Part shown: positions 1 to 9,295 of the stretch, in pieces
How positions within the stretch are numbered: the stretch's first letter is position 1
Layout: each line of letters opens with the position of its first letter
Assembly (NCBI GenBank): GCA_903879715.1
Contig: CAIRMR010000030.1
Location: 30,724-94,723 of the forward strand
DNA: 64,000 nucleotides
Reading direction: 5' to 3'
Source: an uncultured Bacteroidales bacterium
GTDB lineage: Bacteria > Bacteroidota > Bacteroidia > Bacteroidales > UBA4417
The notes under the pieces: generated by a model
Told to the model about the DNA's origin: nothing
Databases searched by the model: none
The model's input: the letters and a program-made list of their open reading frames with translations, nothing else
Position numbers and translations under genes: made by a program

Positions 1-139
1 ACTCTAATAAGGGAGGAAGAAAAATATCCAGTGCTTTGCACAGCAGATAATTATAGGTTTCAATTTAACAGATTCGTTAGGGGTAGGCAAATAAAAATTA
101 ACTATGCCACCAAATACCCATTACATAGCTTAAAACAGC

Positions 140-147
140 TACTTTTG
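140..147 (+). promoter_or_regulatory. -7 promoter box of tadA
   Basis: TACTTTTG matches the Bacteroidota -7 consensus TAnnTTTG. It predicts transcription starting near 154, which rules out a TTG start at 149 and favours the ATG at 167. No clear -33 TTG is seen. Confidence 0.45.
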
Positions 148-166
148 TTTGCTAGACAAGCAAAAG

Positions 167-613
167 ATGGAATTTACCGTTTTCTCTGATGAATCCTTTA
201 TGCGTGAGGCGCTGAAAGAAGCCCGAAAAGCACTTGGCAAGGACGAAGTTCCGATCGGAGCCGTTATTGTTTGCGAGAACCGTATTATTGCCCGGGCACA
301 CAATCTTACCGAACAACTTAATGATGTTACGGCTCATGCCGAAATGCAGGCGTTTACTGCCGCGTCAGGGTTTATGGGCGGGAAATACCTCGAAGGATGC
401 ACATTATACGTAACCGTTGAGCCATGTGTAATGTGTGCCGGGGCTTCGTTCTGGAGCCAGATCAGCCGGATAGTTTATGGCGCAAGCGATATTAAACGAG
501 GCTATGCTTTACTGAGTTCCTCTGTTTTGCATCCGCGAACAAAGGTTACCAGCGGTGTGCTTGCCGAAGAATGCGGCGAATTGATGAAAGATTTTTTCAG
601 AAAAAAGCGATAA
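167..613 (+). CDS. tadA: tRNA-specific adenosine deaminase TadA
   Basis: TadA is the zinc-dependent cytosolic deaminase that converts adenosine to inosine at the wobble position of tRNA-Arg(ACG). The zinc and catalytic motifs are complete: HAE at residues 57-59 (zinc His and proton-shuttle Glu) and PCVMC at 86-90 (two zinc Cys). The length of 148 residues is normal for a stand-alone TadA. I chose the ATG at 167 over an in-frame TTG at 149 because the -7 box at 140-147 would place the TTG upstream of the transcript. The gene is monocistronic; a large inverted repeat follows. Other nucleoside deaminases of the CDA fold are possible, but the motif spacing is typical of TadA. Confidence 0.93.
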   Translation: MEFTVFSDESFMREALKEARKALGKDEVPIGAVIVCENRIIARAHNLTEQLNDVTAHAEMQAFTAASGFMGGKYLEGCTLYVTVEPCVMCAGASFWSQISRIVYGASDIKRGYALLSSSVLHPRTKVTSGVLAEECGELMKDFFRKKR

Positions 614-683
614 AAATGAATTCGGGAATGGGGGTAAACATTAAAATATAAGTAACTAATCAGCTTACTCAAAAAGTATTTTA

Positions 684-791
684 GCCGCAGATTACACAGA
701 TTACACAGATTAAAACAGTTTTTTAGTTTTTTAGATGAAATTTGAGCATAAGTTATCTAAATTTATCTGTGTAATCTGTGTAATCTGCGGC
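684..791. repeat. 27-bp perfect inverted repeat, dispersed-repeat type
   Basis: The arms 684-710 and 765-791 are exact reverse complements, separated by 54 bases. Each arm contains GATTACACA-type direct repeats of 9-10 bases. It lies between tadA and the next gene on the same strand, has no coding potential, and could fold as a long hairpin. The sequence resembles short dispersed intergenic repeats of environmental Bacteroidota (recollection, not searched). Confidence 0.85.
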
Positions 792-841
792 AAATATTTG
801 TTTGCCAATGTTTTAAATTAAATAATTAGTTCCAAATATAA

Positions 842-1123
842 ATGTTTTCGGTTTTTATGGCTCGCCTTGCGGGAAATCGTAATTTTGCCATACTTTATTT
901 AATTGGAATTACGGTGAAAAATATCAGATATTTTACCAATGGCAAAGAAACTATTGAGTGGAATGTAGAAGAATGTGTGCATTCGGGAAAATGCCTTAAA
1001 AACATACCTTATATTATTAACAGGCCCGGCATATATAGTATCAGCGTTTCTGAGCGCCAGTTCAACAACATACTTGATCAATCAGAAATGTGCCCCGCAA
1101 AAGCTTTGAAATTGTCAACATAA
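842..1123 (+). CDS. Small divergent 4Fe-4S mono-cluster protein
   Basis: This is a protein of up to 93 residues resembling the divergent mono-cluster ferredoxin family (Fer4_19 type). C45, C51 and C84 lie in the contexts EECVHSGKC and MCPAKAL, as expected of that family, which probably acts in electron transfer or Fe-S sensing. The start is uncertain: family members are about 70 residues, so ATG 842, ATG 857 or a GTG near 914 could each be used. The N-terminal 25 residues are hydrophobic and unlike the family. There are no operon partners; the neighbours on both sides are over 140 bases away. The Cys pattern supports the family call, but the physiological partner is unknown. Confidence 0.65.
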   Translation: MFSVFMARLAGNRNFAILYLIGITVKNIRYFTNGKETIEWNVEECVHSGKCLKNIPYIINRPGIYSISVSERQFNNILDQSEMCPAKALKLST

Positions 1124-1269
1124 TTTTCATTTCCCTGAATGCCTTTGAAAGGTCAATTTGAATAAAAGATTAAAATAGAATTACATACTTCCTGAATCAT
1201 CCTATTGCTAAATGAAATAAAACATACTTTGGACCGTTTTTTGAAGGTTAGTTAATTAAAAGTTTTCAG

Positions 1270-2061
1270 ATGCCCAGATTACTTGTTATTTTACTCCTTT
1301 TCTGCTGCTTGTCAGCGTTTTCACAACCGTACCGTAAAGTTCATAATACAGCATTTGTACGCGGCGAGAAACTGACTTTCCGGGTTGCCTTTAATTCGGT
1401 CCTTACCGGAAGCATTACCGGTGGGAAAGCTACGCTTGAGGTAAAAAATGATGATAAAATCCTGAACAACAGGAGCACATACCATGTTGTTGGCGAAGGT
1501 AAAACAACCGGGTTTATTGAAATATTTTATAAGGTTAACGATAGGTTTGAAAGCTATTTTGACCAGGATGCAATAGTTGGCAGGCAGTTTATACGGCGTA
1601 CCCGTGAGAATAGTTATAAAAAAGATGACCTGGTTGTTTTTCGCCAGGAAGATCTTTTAGCTGTCAGCCTGACAAAAATCGTAAAAGTACCTGCCAATAT
1701 GCAGGATGTAATATCAGCCTTCTATTATGCGCGTACACTCGACATTTCAAACCTTGAACCCGGAGGAATCGTACATGTACCCTTTTTCCTGGATGATTCA
1801 GTTTACAATTCGAGAGTCATTTTTAAAGGCCGGGAAACGGTGAAAACCAAAATTGGCAAATTCAGATGCATTGCTTTCCGTCCGATGGTTGCAACCGGGT
1901 ATGCTTTTGATGATCCTTACCCGATTACCATATGGTTAACGGATGACGCAAACCGCATGCCGGTACTTATTGAATCAGAACAATCCGTTGGCCGCGCCAG
2001 GGTTGAGTTGATATCATATTCAGGACTGGCAAACCCGGTTACTGCGAAATTGGTGGATTAG
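1270..2061 (+). CDS. DUF3108 domain secreted protein
   Basis: A 263-residue protein with a clear signal peptide (residues 1-18, LLVILLLFCCLSAFS then Q), so it is periplasmic or surface-exposed. The body matches the DUF3108 pattern: an early GEKLTFRVAF strand, a central GFIEIFYKVNDRFESYFD block, and late IGKFRCIAFRP and ITIWLTDDANRMPV segments. In Gram-negative bacteria DUF3108 proteins are predicted beta-sheet proteins of unknown function. The preceding intergenic region holds ATACTTTG at about 1227, a near match to the -7 box. The gene stands alone. The family call is fairly secure; no enzymatic role can be read from the sequence. Confidence 0.8.
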   Translation: MPRLLVILLLFCCLSAFSQPYRKVHNTAFVRGEKLTFRVAFNSVLTGSITGGKATLEVKNDDKILNNRSTYHVVGEGKTTGFIEIFYKVNDRFESYFDQDAIVGRQFIRRTRENSYKKDDLVVFRQEDLLAVSLTKIVKVPANMQDVISAFYYARTLDISNLEPGGIVHVPFFLDDSVYNSRVIFKGRETVKTKIGKFRCIAFRPMVATGYAFDDPYPITIWLTDDANRMPVLIESEQSVGRARVELISYSGLANPVTAKLVD

Positions 2062-2163
2062 GGTTTTTAGCAAATTCGTCAATACATAAGAAGGGTCGCA
2101 GTGCAATTGGGCGAAAGGCGACACTTCGAATTCGCTCAGTGCAGACGTTGAGACGGGCAGGTT

Positions 2164-2700
2164 CTACTCCTGAATTGTATTAATAATTGTGTTTGCCGGG
2201 AAATGCACAAGTGGTTTTATAAACGGTGTGTCAAAACAAGTTAAATTATAGCGCTTAATCATCTTATCCACATGACTGATCCAATGTGGTGATGTGGCAT
2301 ATTTAGCAGCTTTCATTGCTTTCAGCCATTTCATATAATCCATATCGCCTTTCAAAGTGAAATAGTATTTTTTCTTTGAAACCATTTCGCCAAAATGGAG
2401 ATACGCCGCCTCATCGGTCTCAAATTTTCGGTAAGCATTTGTATATCCTGATTTGGTTTTCGATGATTTAACACGACCTTTCACTCCAAAATGGTTGTGA
2501 TTCAAACGACAAAGTTTACTTGTTCCGGCACCGCTTTCCTGCAATGCTATTCCAAGTACAAGGCTGGCTGGAATCCCATAATTATTCAGAACCTCAAAAG
2601 CCAGCGTATCAAATTTATTGATATAAGCTTCCGCTGCGGTTTGAGCCTCAAGACTAAAAACCGTCGTAAAAAAAAGAAGACTTATCAATAGAAACCTCAT
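2164..2700 (-). CDS. Secreted glucosaminidase (peptidoglycan hydrolase)
   Basis: A 178-residue protein with an N-terminal signal peptide (residues 1-19, ending SLEAQ). The rest is a single glucosaminidase domain of the FlgJ/GH73 type: YGIPASLVLGIALQESG contains the expected catalytic Glu (E55), followed by NHNHFGVKG and YRKFETDEAAYLHFGEMV, which are hallmark segments. The family cleaves N-acetylglucosaminyl linkages in peptidoglycan. No LysM or SH3 anchoring domain is present, so it is a minimal secreted form. It runs convergent to the DUF3108 gene. The function call is strong; which cell-wall process it serves is not shown. Confidence 0.85.
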   Translation of the reverse strand: MRFLLISLLFFTTVFSLEAQTAAEAYINKFDTLAFEVLNNYGIPASLVLGIALQESGAGTSKLCRLNHNHFGVKGRVKSSKTKSGYTNAYRKFETDEAAYLHFGEMVSKKKYYFTLKGDMDYMKWLKAMKAAKYATSPHWISHVDKMIKRYNLTCFDTPFIKPLVHFPANTIINTIQE

Positions 2701-3080
2701 ACAGATGAATGAATTTCCGCCTAAAAGTAAACAATAATTAACATTCTAACTTCAAATACCGGCAATTGTTCATTCCGGGCTATGCCGGTTGTTCCGCTTA
2801 TCCAATTAATTCATCTGTTATTAATTTATTGATTTATTGCATATTTCCAACGGTATTAATGCTTGCTTCGCAGGTATTTTTTAAAGGTCAGATGGAATAT
2901 GCCAGATTGATCAAAATATCAACTTCGGTTGGTGATTTAATCCAATCATGGCTATTTCGTGGCATGTTTTTTGACTTGAAAGATTGAAATCTGAATGATC
3001 TTTATGGAAAAACACCCTAGCGGTCATTCTTAATACTATTAAAACCTTTACCTTTATATTCTCAGTAAATTTCAATCTTT
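2701..3080. other. Intergenic region without convincing gene
   Basis: This 380-base region separates divergent genes. A 73-codon open frame at 2766-2987 begins with TTG and shows no family pattern, so I do not call it. Near 3049 a TACCTTTA resembles a -7 box for the macroglobulin gene. Otherwise it is AT-rich and featureless. Confidence 0.5.
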
Positions 3081-6000
3081 ATGAAGACAGTTTTCAGCAT
3101 AGTTTTCCTGTTCCTAGCCCTCAGCGGGATGTCGCAGAACCAAAATAAACATGAATGGCATCAGGTTGATTCGCTTTCAGCAATTGGCCAGTCGCAGTCG
3201 GCGCTCGATTTGGTGATCCGGATATATGATCAATCCAAATCAGCCAGCCAGTCGGACCAGTTTGTAAAAGCTTCCTTATACCGTATGAAACTGGAATCGG
3301 ATTTTGAGGAAGACTATTTCGAAAAAAGCATAGCCCGGACCCAGCTTGAAATTCAAACGGCACAAGCGCCCGTGAAACAAATCCTTCACTCCGTGCTTGC
3401 CGAACTTTACTGGCGTTATTACCAGAACAACCGCTGGCAGATTTTAAGCCGCAGCGAAACTTCCAATTTCATTGCAGAAGACATTAAGACCTGGGATTTG
3501 AAAAAACTTGTAACGGCTTGTATGGAAAATTATTCTTTGTCGCTTACGGATAAGGAATTACTGAAAAACACACCTGTTTTAACCTATTCCGAAATCCTTG
3601 AGAAACAAAAAGATTCCGAAAAATTCAGACCAACCTTATTTGATTTCCTGGCGCATCGTGCCATTGATTTCTATTCATCGTCAGAAGCCGGGTTAACGAA
3701 ACCAGCAAATACTTTTTTGATGGACAAGTCTGAATATTTTGCTCCGACAGTTGAATTTGCTGCCTTATCAATTATTTCACCCGATTCGCTTTCATTTGAA
3801 TTTCGGGCCCTTAAACTCTATCAGGAAATTATTGGATTTCATTTACCTGACAAAGATCCTACAGCCCTTGTAGATGCTGAAATAGAGCGTCTTTCATTTA
3901 TTCACGAAAAAAGTATTCTGCCCGAGAAAGACAGCCTTTACCTGGCTGCTTTGTATTCATTGGAAAAGCTTTTTAAGACTCATCCTTCATCTACCGAAAT
4001 TGCATTTGAAATTGCCTCTCAATTAAACGGAGATGAAAATGTTGTGATTCCTTTTTCTGAAGCTGATGAAACCATAGAGATCGTTTCAGAATCGAAAAAA
4101 TGGGATAAGAAAAAAGCCATCGGAGAATGTGAAGCAGCAATTAGCCGTTTCCCCGAAAGTTTCGGGGCTAAGAATTGCCGGTCGTTAATCGAAAGTATCA
4201 AACAACCTTCATTATCGGTAACTACAAATTACGCAGCAATTCCCGGAAAACTTTCGCTGGGATTGGTGAACTATAAAAATGTTAAAACAATATATTTCCG
4301 TCTTTTAAAAATAAATCCCGAAACCGACCGCGACCTTCAGGAAAAACAACAGGAAATCCGCCTGGAAAAATACCTGAGTCTGAAAGCGGAAAAATCATGG
4401 GAACAGGCATTTCCTGATGATGGTGATTATCGGAATCATTCCACGGAAATACGCATTCCTGCTTTAAATCCGGGTTATTATGTTTTACTGGCAAGCAACG
4501 ATCCCAAATTCCCGGTTAAAGGAGCTATCATTACTGCTGCCACTTTCTGGGAAAGCAACATCAGTTATCTTAGCCGCAATGAAAATGGCAATAATGAGAT
4601 AGTGGTTCTGAACCGCGAATCCGGGCACCCTCTTGCAGGAATTAAGGTACAGGTATTCTACCGTGAGTACAATTCAAATACCCGCAAATACGACAGCAAA
4701 GCCGGGGCAGTTTTTGCCACCGATAAATCGGGAATGGTGAATATTCCATCAAAAAAAGTTAACAAAAGAAGCAATCAATTCTACCTGGTTTTTTCGTCGA
4801 AAAAAGATAAGTTCATAACCGAAAGTTATTTTTCGAATTATTTCTATAAGAATGATGAACCCAAAACAATAGTCCAGACAAGGTTTTTTACGGATAGGGC
4901 CATTTACAGGCCGGGACAAACAATTTATTTTAAAGGAATAGTACTTGAACGTAAAGGAGAAGACGTTCAGCTTCAAACAAAATCTAAAACTACGGTTACC
5001 TTTTACGACGCCAATGGGCAGGTTGTTTCGAAACAGACTCTTACAACCAATGATTTCGGATCCTTCAGCGGCAGTTTTATAGCGCCTCAAGGTCTGCTCA
5101 CCGGGCAAATGACTATCCGTTGCGAAACCGGATCGGTTTCTGTTCAGGTTGAAGAGTACAAAAGGCCTAAGTTTGAGGTAACCTTTGAACCGGTAAAGGG
5201 ATCGTATAAACTTGGCGAAACCATTGTTGCCAAAGGGAAAGCTCTGGCATATGCAGGTAGCACCGTTTCGGATGCAAAAGTAAGCTACAGGGTGGTTCGC
5301 AATGCCAGTTTCCCTTACTGGTGGGGATGGCGCGGTATGCCAACATCGCCGGAAATGGAAATCACAAACGGCGAAACATCAACAGGAAGTGATGGCACAT
5401 TTACAATAACTTTTAAGGCAATTCCGGACCTGTCAGTTGGCAGAAAAACAGATCCTGTTTTTAACTACACAGTTTATGCCGATGTTGCAGATATCAATGG
5501 CGAAAGTCATAGCAGCGAAACCGGCATCTCGGTTGGATATAAAGCGCTGCTTATAAAAACTGACCTGGCTGATGACATCAATCTTGAAAAAAATCTTCAG
5601 TTTTCGATTTCAACTACCAACCTGAACGGGGAAAAAGAAGCCGCATCCGGAACCATCACCATTTCAAAACTCCGCAAAACCAGCCAGGTTCTGTATTCCA
5701 GAAAATGGGCAAAACCGGATAAATTCACCATGACAAAGGCTGAGTTTGAAAAAGATTTTCCGGGTGAAGTTTATAATGATGAAGACGATGTAACAACCTG
5801 GCCGATTGAATCAACCGTTTTTTCTTCAAATTTCAGCACTCCGGCAGATTCTGTTTTTAAAGTTGGAAATCAAATTCAGGCAGGCGTGTATGTGGTTGAA
5901 ATCAGAACCAAAGATGCATTTGGCGAACCGGTTTTATTCAAGAAATATTTCAACACATTTCAGCCAAAGTCTGCAAATTCCGATGCAGTTTCACCCGCAT

Positions 6001-9000
6001 TCTTTACATTGCTAACACCAACTGCTGAACCTGGTCAGGATGTGAAATTTATAATCGGCTCACCTCTTAAAAACGCATATATCATTTATGAAGTCACTCA
6101 CAAGGATAAAATTGTAAGCCGCGAAATTCTTACCCTGAACAAGGAACAAAAACTGATCAGTATTCCGGTAAAGGAACAATACCGGGGCAACTTCGGCATC
6201 AGCCTGGTTTTTGTGAAAAACAACCGTACGTTCGCGATGAGCAATCTGATCAATGTTCCATACACGAATAAAAAACTGGATATCAGTTTTGCCACTTTCA
6301 GGAACAAGTTACAACCGGGACAGGAAGAAGAATGGCAGATCACACTTCGGGATAGTAAAGGTGAAAAAGCCGTGGCCGAAATGCTTGCCGGGATGTACGA
6401 TGCTTCGCTGGATGCCTTTGTTCCGCATAGCTGGTCGTTTACTGTTTTCAACTCCTATTATGGCATCCGTAGCTGGAATGATATTCAGTGTTTTGGAACC
6501 GAAGCTTCTGAACAATATACCTATCCGGAATCAACCTTTAACTTTTCGAGCCGGGAGTACGACCAATTGAACTGGTTTGGATTCAATTTTGGGTATTCCG
6601 GCGGAAGGCGGCGTATGATGAAGGGCGAGCAGATTAGCATGGATATGGAGTATAAATCAGCACCTCTCCTAATGGTTGCAGAGTCTCAGGGTGATGCTAG
6701 TGAAGCTATAGATAAACTAAGTGCACAAGTAGCTGGTATTACTATTACGATGGCTCCCAAAGAAAAGCCTTTTGAATCACAAAACATCCAAATCCGCAAG
6801 GACTTTAATGAAACAGCCTTCTTCTTTCCTCAGCTTGCAACCAACGAAAACGGCGAGATTGTTATAAAATTCAAAGCGCCCGAAGCCCTTACCCGCTGGA
6901 AAATGATGGGACTGGCTTATACCAAGGACCTGAAATACGGACAGATAGAAAAAAACCTGGTTACGCAAAAAGACCTGATGCTTTTTACCAACCCGCCACG
7001 TTTCCTGCGTGAAGGAGATAAATTGGAATTCTCAGCCAAAATCTCAAATATCAGCGACCGCGATCTTTCGGGAACTGCCGAACTTCATTTTTTCGATGCG
7101 TTAACGATGAAACCGCTTGATGGCATTATGGGTTTAAAGCAATCAAGTATTCCGTTCACAGTAAATAAAGGCGTTAGTTCCGCGGTAAACTGGAATATTA
7201 ATATTCCCGAAGGATTACAGGCTGTAATTTATCGCATTACAGCCTCAGCCGGCGCTTTCAGCGATGGCGAAGAAGCTGCCATTCCGGTTCTCACAAATCG
7301 GATGCTGATTACTGAAAGTATGCCTTTACCGGTAAACGGGATGCAACAGAAGAAATTCAATTTTGAGAAACTGGTTAATTCCGGAAAGGCTGGCTCAACC
7401 CTTCGCAATTACAGGCTTACGCTCGAATATACTTCGAACCCGGCATGGTACGCAGTTCAGGCTTTGCCTTACCTGATGGAATACCCGTACGAATGTGCCG
7501 AGCAGATTTTCAGCCGGTATTATGCCAACAGCCTGGCAACACATATCGCCAACAGCGATCCCAAAATAAAACGCGTTTTTGAAAGCTGGAAGAACATCAC
7601 GCCTGACGCACTGAAATCGAATCTTGAGAAAAATGAAGAATTAAAATCTGTTCTCCTGCAGGAAAGTCCATGGGTGCGTGAAGCGGCCAACGAAAGTGAA
7701 CGCAAGCAACGCATTGCATTGCTTTTCGACCTTAATCGCATGGCAACAGAACAGTCTTCATCCATGAAAAAACTGCGCGATATGCAGAACCCGAATGGCG
7801 GTTGGCCCTGGTTCCAGGGAATGCCCGAAAGCCGTTATATCACCCAGCACATTGTTACAGGTCTTGGACATCTTTACTTTATGGAAGTACTTAATCCTGT
7901 TGAAAATACTGATATTCGCGGTATGCTTGCAAAAGCTGTTGAATACCTTGATGAAACAGTTAAAATTGATTTTGAAAAACTCAAAAAGAACGATAAGGAT
8001 TACCTGAAAAACAACCATCTTGGGTACGAAGACATACAGTATTTGTATGCCCGGACATATTTCCTGGCTGATTTCCCGATTGGAAAAAATAATACGGAAG
8101 TGCTTGAGTATTTCAAAAACCAGTCAGTAAAATACTGGAAGTCGCAGAATAATTATATGAAAGCTATGATTGCCTTATACCTCAACCGATTCGGCGAAGA
8201 GAATACGGCTTCGCTGATTATGCGTTCGTTGAAGGAAACCTCCCTGCACAACGAAGAAATGGGAATGTACTGGCGGAATGAGCAACGCGGCTGGAACTGG
8301 TACCAGGCTCCGGTTGAAACACAGGCACTATTGATTGAAGCTTTCGATGAAGTGAGTAACGATCAGAGATCAGTGGAAGAAATGAAAATCTGGTTGCTGA
8401 AACAAAAACAAACCCAGGACTGGAAAACCACCAAAGCTACCTCGGAAGCTGTTTATGCATTGTTGCTTCGTGGAACTTCGCTGCTTGCGTCGGACAAACA
8501 AGTTGAAATCACTTTAGGATATGAAAAAGTTGATCCGTATAAACAGGATGGTTCGAAACCGGAAGCTGGTACAGGATATTTTAAAACCAGCTGGGATGCT
8601 TCGGCTATTAAACCGGAAATGGGAAAAGTGACCGTTAAAAATCCAAATTCAACGGTTGCCTGGGGCTCGTTGTACTGGCAGTATTTCGAACAGCTTGACA
8701 AAATTACCCCGGCAAAAACCCCATTGAGCCTGAGTAAAAAGCTTTTCCGCGAAGTAAATACGTCAACCGGCCCGGTAATTGAACCAATTACAGGGGCAAC
8801 ACCTGTTAAAGTCGGAGATAAAATTGTTGTTCGTGTTGAGCTTCGTTCCGACCGCGATATGGAATATTTACATTTGAAAGATATGCGGGCATCGGCTTTT
8901 GAGCCTGTAAATGTGCTTTCGGGATATCGTTTCCAGGACGGACTTGGATATTACGAATCCACGCGCGATGCGTCAACAAACTTCTTTATTGGCTATTTAC

Positions 9001-9140
9001 AAAAAGGAACTTACGTTTTCGAATACAAGCTGGTTGCCACCCAAAAAGGTGATTTCTCAAACGGGATAACTTCGGTGCAATGCATGTATGCGCCGGAGTT
9101 TTCGGCACATTCGGAAGGGATAAGGGTGAAGGTGGAGTAA
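3081..9140 (+). CDS. Alpha-2-macroglobulin family protein
   Basis: A 2019-residue secreted protein with signal peptide (residues 1-18, LALSGMSQ). There is no lipobox Cys, so it is not obviously a lipoprotein. After a helical N-terminal region it has macroglobulin MG domains (AIYRPGQTIYFKGIV near residue 615), a central A2M domain (ALTRWKMMGLAYT near 1270), and a thioester-type motif CAEQ at residues 1472-1475, followed by the alpha-toroid thioester domain and a C-terminal receptor-like domain. Bacterial macroglobulins trap proteases that reach the periplasm through a Cys-Gln thioester; here the motif has Ala in the second position. In proteobacteria the gene sits beside pbpC, but no penicillin-binding protein is adjacent here. 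Large size is normal in Bacteroidota. Monocistronic. Confidence 0.9.
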   Translation: MKTVFSIVFLFLALSGMSQNQNKHEWHQVDSLSAIGQSQSALDLVIRIYDQSKSASQSDQFVKASLYRMKLESDFEEDYFEKSIARTQLEIQTAQAPVKQILHSVLAELYWRYYQNNRWQILSRSETSNFIAEDIKTWDLKKLVTACMENYSLSLTDKELLKNTPVLTYSEILEKQKDSEKFRPTLFDFLAHRAIDFYSSSEAGLTKPANTFLMDKSEYFAPTVEFAALSIISPDSLSFEFRALKLYQEIIGFHLPDKDPTALVDAEIERLSFIHEKSILPEKDSLYLAALYSLEKLFKTHPSSTEIAFEIASQLNGDENVVIPFSEADETIEIVSESKKWDKKKAIGECEAAISRFPESFGAKNCRSLIESIKQPSLSVTTNYAAIPGKLSLGLVNYKNVKTIYFRLLKINPETDRDLQEKQQEIRLEKYLSLKAEKSWEQAFPDDGDYRNHSTEIRIPALNPGYYVLLASNDPKFPVKGAIITAATFWESNISYLSRNENGNNEIVVLNRESGHPLAGIKVQVFYREYNSNTRKYDSKAGAVFATDKSGMVNIPSKKVNKRSNQFYLVFSSKKDKFITESYFSNYFYKNDEPKTIVQTRFFTDRAIYRPGQTIYFKGIVLERKGEDVQLQTKSKTTVTFYDANGQVVSKQTLTTNDFGSFSGSFIAPQGLLTGQMTIRCETGSVSVQVEEYKRPKFEVTFEPVKGSYKLGETIVAKGKALAYAGSTVSDAKVSYRVVRNASFPYWWGWRGMPTSPEMEITNGETSTGSDGTFTITFKAIPDLSVGRKTDPVFNYTVYADVADINGESHSSETGISVGYKALLIKTDLADDINLEKNLQFSISTTNLNGEKEAASGTITISKLRKTSQVLYSRKWAKPDKFTMTKAEFEKDFPGEVYNDEDDVTTWPIESTVFSSNFSTPADSVFKVGNQIQAGVYVVEIRTKDAFGEPVLFKKYFNTFQPKSANSDAVSPAFFTLLTPTAEPGQDVKFIIGSPLKNAYIIYEVTHKDKIVSREILTLNKEQKLISIPVKEQYRGNFGISLVFVKNNRTFAMSNLINVPYTNKKLDISFATFRNKLQPGQEEEWQITLRDSKGEKAVAEMLAGMYDASLDAFVPHSWSFTVFNSYYGIRSWNDIQCFGTEASEQYTYPESTFNFSSREYDQLNWFGFNFGYSGGRRRMMKGEQISMDMEYKSAPLLMVAESQGDASEAIDKLSAQVAGITITMAPKEKPFESQNIQIRKDFNETAFFFPQLATNENGEIVIKFKAPEALTRWKMMGLAYTKDLKYGQIEKNLVTQKDLMLFTNPPRFLREGDKLEFSAKISNISDRDLSGTAELHFFDALTMKPLDGIMGLKQSSIPFTVNKGVSSAVNWNINIPEGLQAVIYRITASAGAFSDGEEAAIPVLTNRMLITESMPLPVNGMQQKKFNFEKLVNSGKAGSTLRNYRLTLEYTSNPAWYAVQALPYLMEYPYECAEQIFSRYYANSLATHIANSDPKIKRVFESWKNITPDALKSNLEKNEELKSVLLQESPWVREAANESERKQRIALLFDLNRMATEQSSSMKKLRDMQNPNGGWPWFQGMPESRYITQHIVTGLGHLYFMEVLNPVENTDIRGMLAKAVEYLDETVKIDFEKLKKNDKDYLKNNHLGYEDIQYLYARTYFLADFPIGKNNTEVLEYFKNQSVKYWKSQNNYMKAMIALYLNRFGEENTASLIMRSLKETSLHNEEMGMYWRNEQRGWNWYQAPVETQALLIEAFDEVSNDQRSVEEMKIWLLKQKQTQDWKTTKATSEAVYALLLRGTSLLASDKQVEITLGYEKVDPYKQDGSKPEAGTGYFKTSWDASAIKPEMGKVTVKNPNSTVAWGSLYWQYFEQLDKITPAKTPLSLSKKLFREVNTSTGPVIEPITGATPVKVGDKIVVRVELRSDRDMEYLHLKDMRASAFEPVNVLSGYRFQDGLGYYESTRDASTNFFIGYLQKGTYVFEYKLVATQKGDFSNGITSVQCMYAPEFSAHSEGIRVKVE

Positions 9141-9192
9141 CCTCCTGAAATAGTCAGGACTTCACTTTGAGAGAAACCCTGGCTACAAAAAC

Positions 9193-9240
9193 AGGATTGC
9201 AAATCCTGAGCTCGGGAGGTGCGGATTGCAAATCCGCACC
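9193..9240. repeat. Two nested palindromes sharing the core GGATTGCAAATCC
   Basis: Perfect palindromes lie at 9193-9207 and 9218-9240; both contain GGATTGCAAATCC and the second adds GGTGC/GCACC arms. They lie downstream of the macroglobulin gene and could form hairpins that end transcription, though no T tract follows. They belong to a set of palindromes surrounding the DUF5686 gene. Confidence 0.8.
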
Positions 9241-9259
9241 AGCTTGCGTTTTTCACCTA

Positions 9260-9291
9260 TTCACGGGGTGACTTTAAAGTCACCCCGTGAA
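9260..9291. repeat. 32-bp perfect palindrome, copy 1
   Basis: The sequence reads TTCACGGGGTGACTTT followed by its exact reverse complement. It lies 4 bases beyond the stop codon of the leftward DUF5686 gene and may act as its transcription end. The same element recurs at 12041-12070, upstream of that gene. Confidence 0.85.
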
Positions 9292-9295
9292 TATA

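Noticed and set aside
2766..2987. Open frame of 73 codons between the glucosaminidase and macroglobulin genes
   Set aside because: It starts with TTG, has no recognisable motif or promoter, and lies in an AT-rich intergenic region, so it is not called as a gene.
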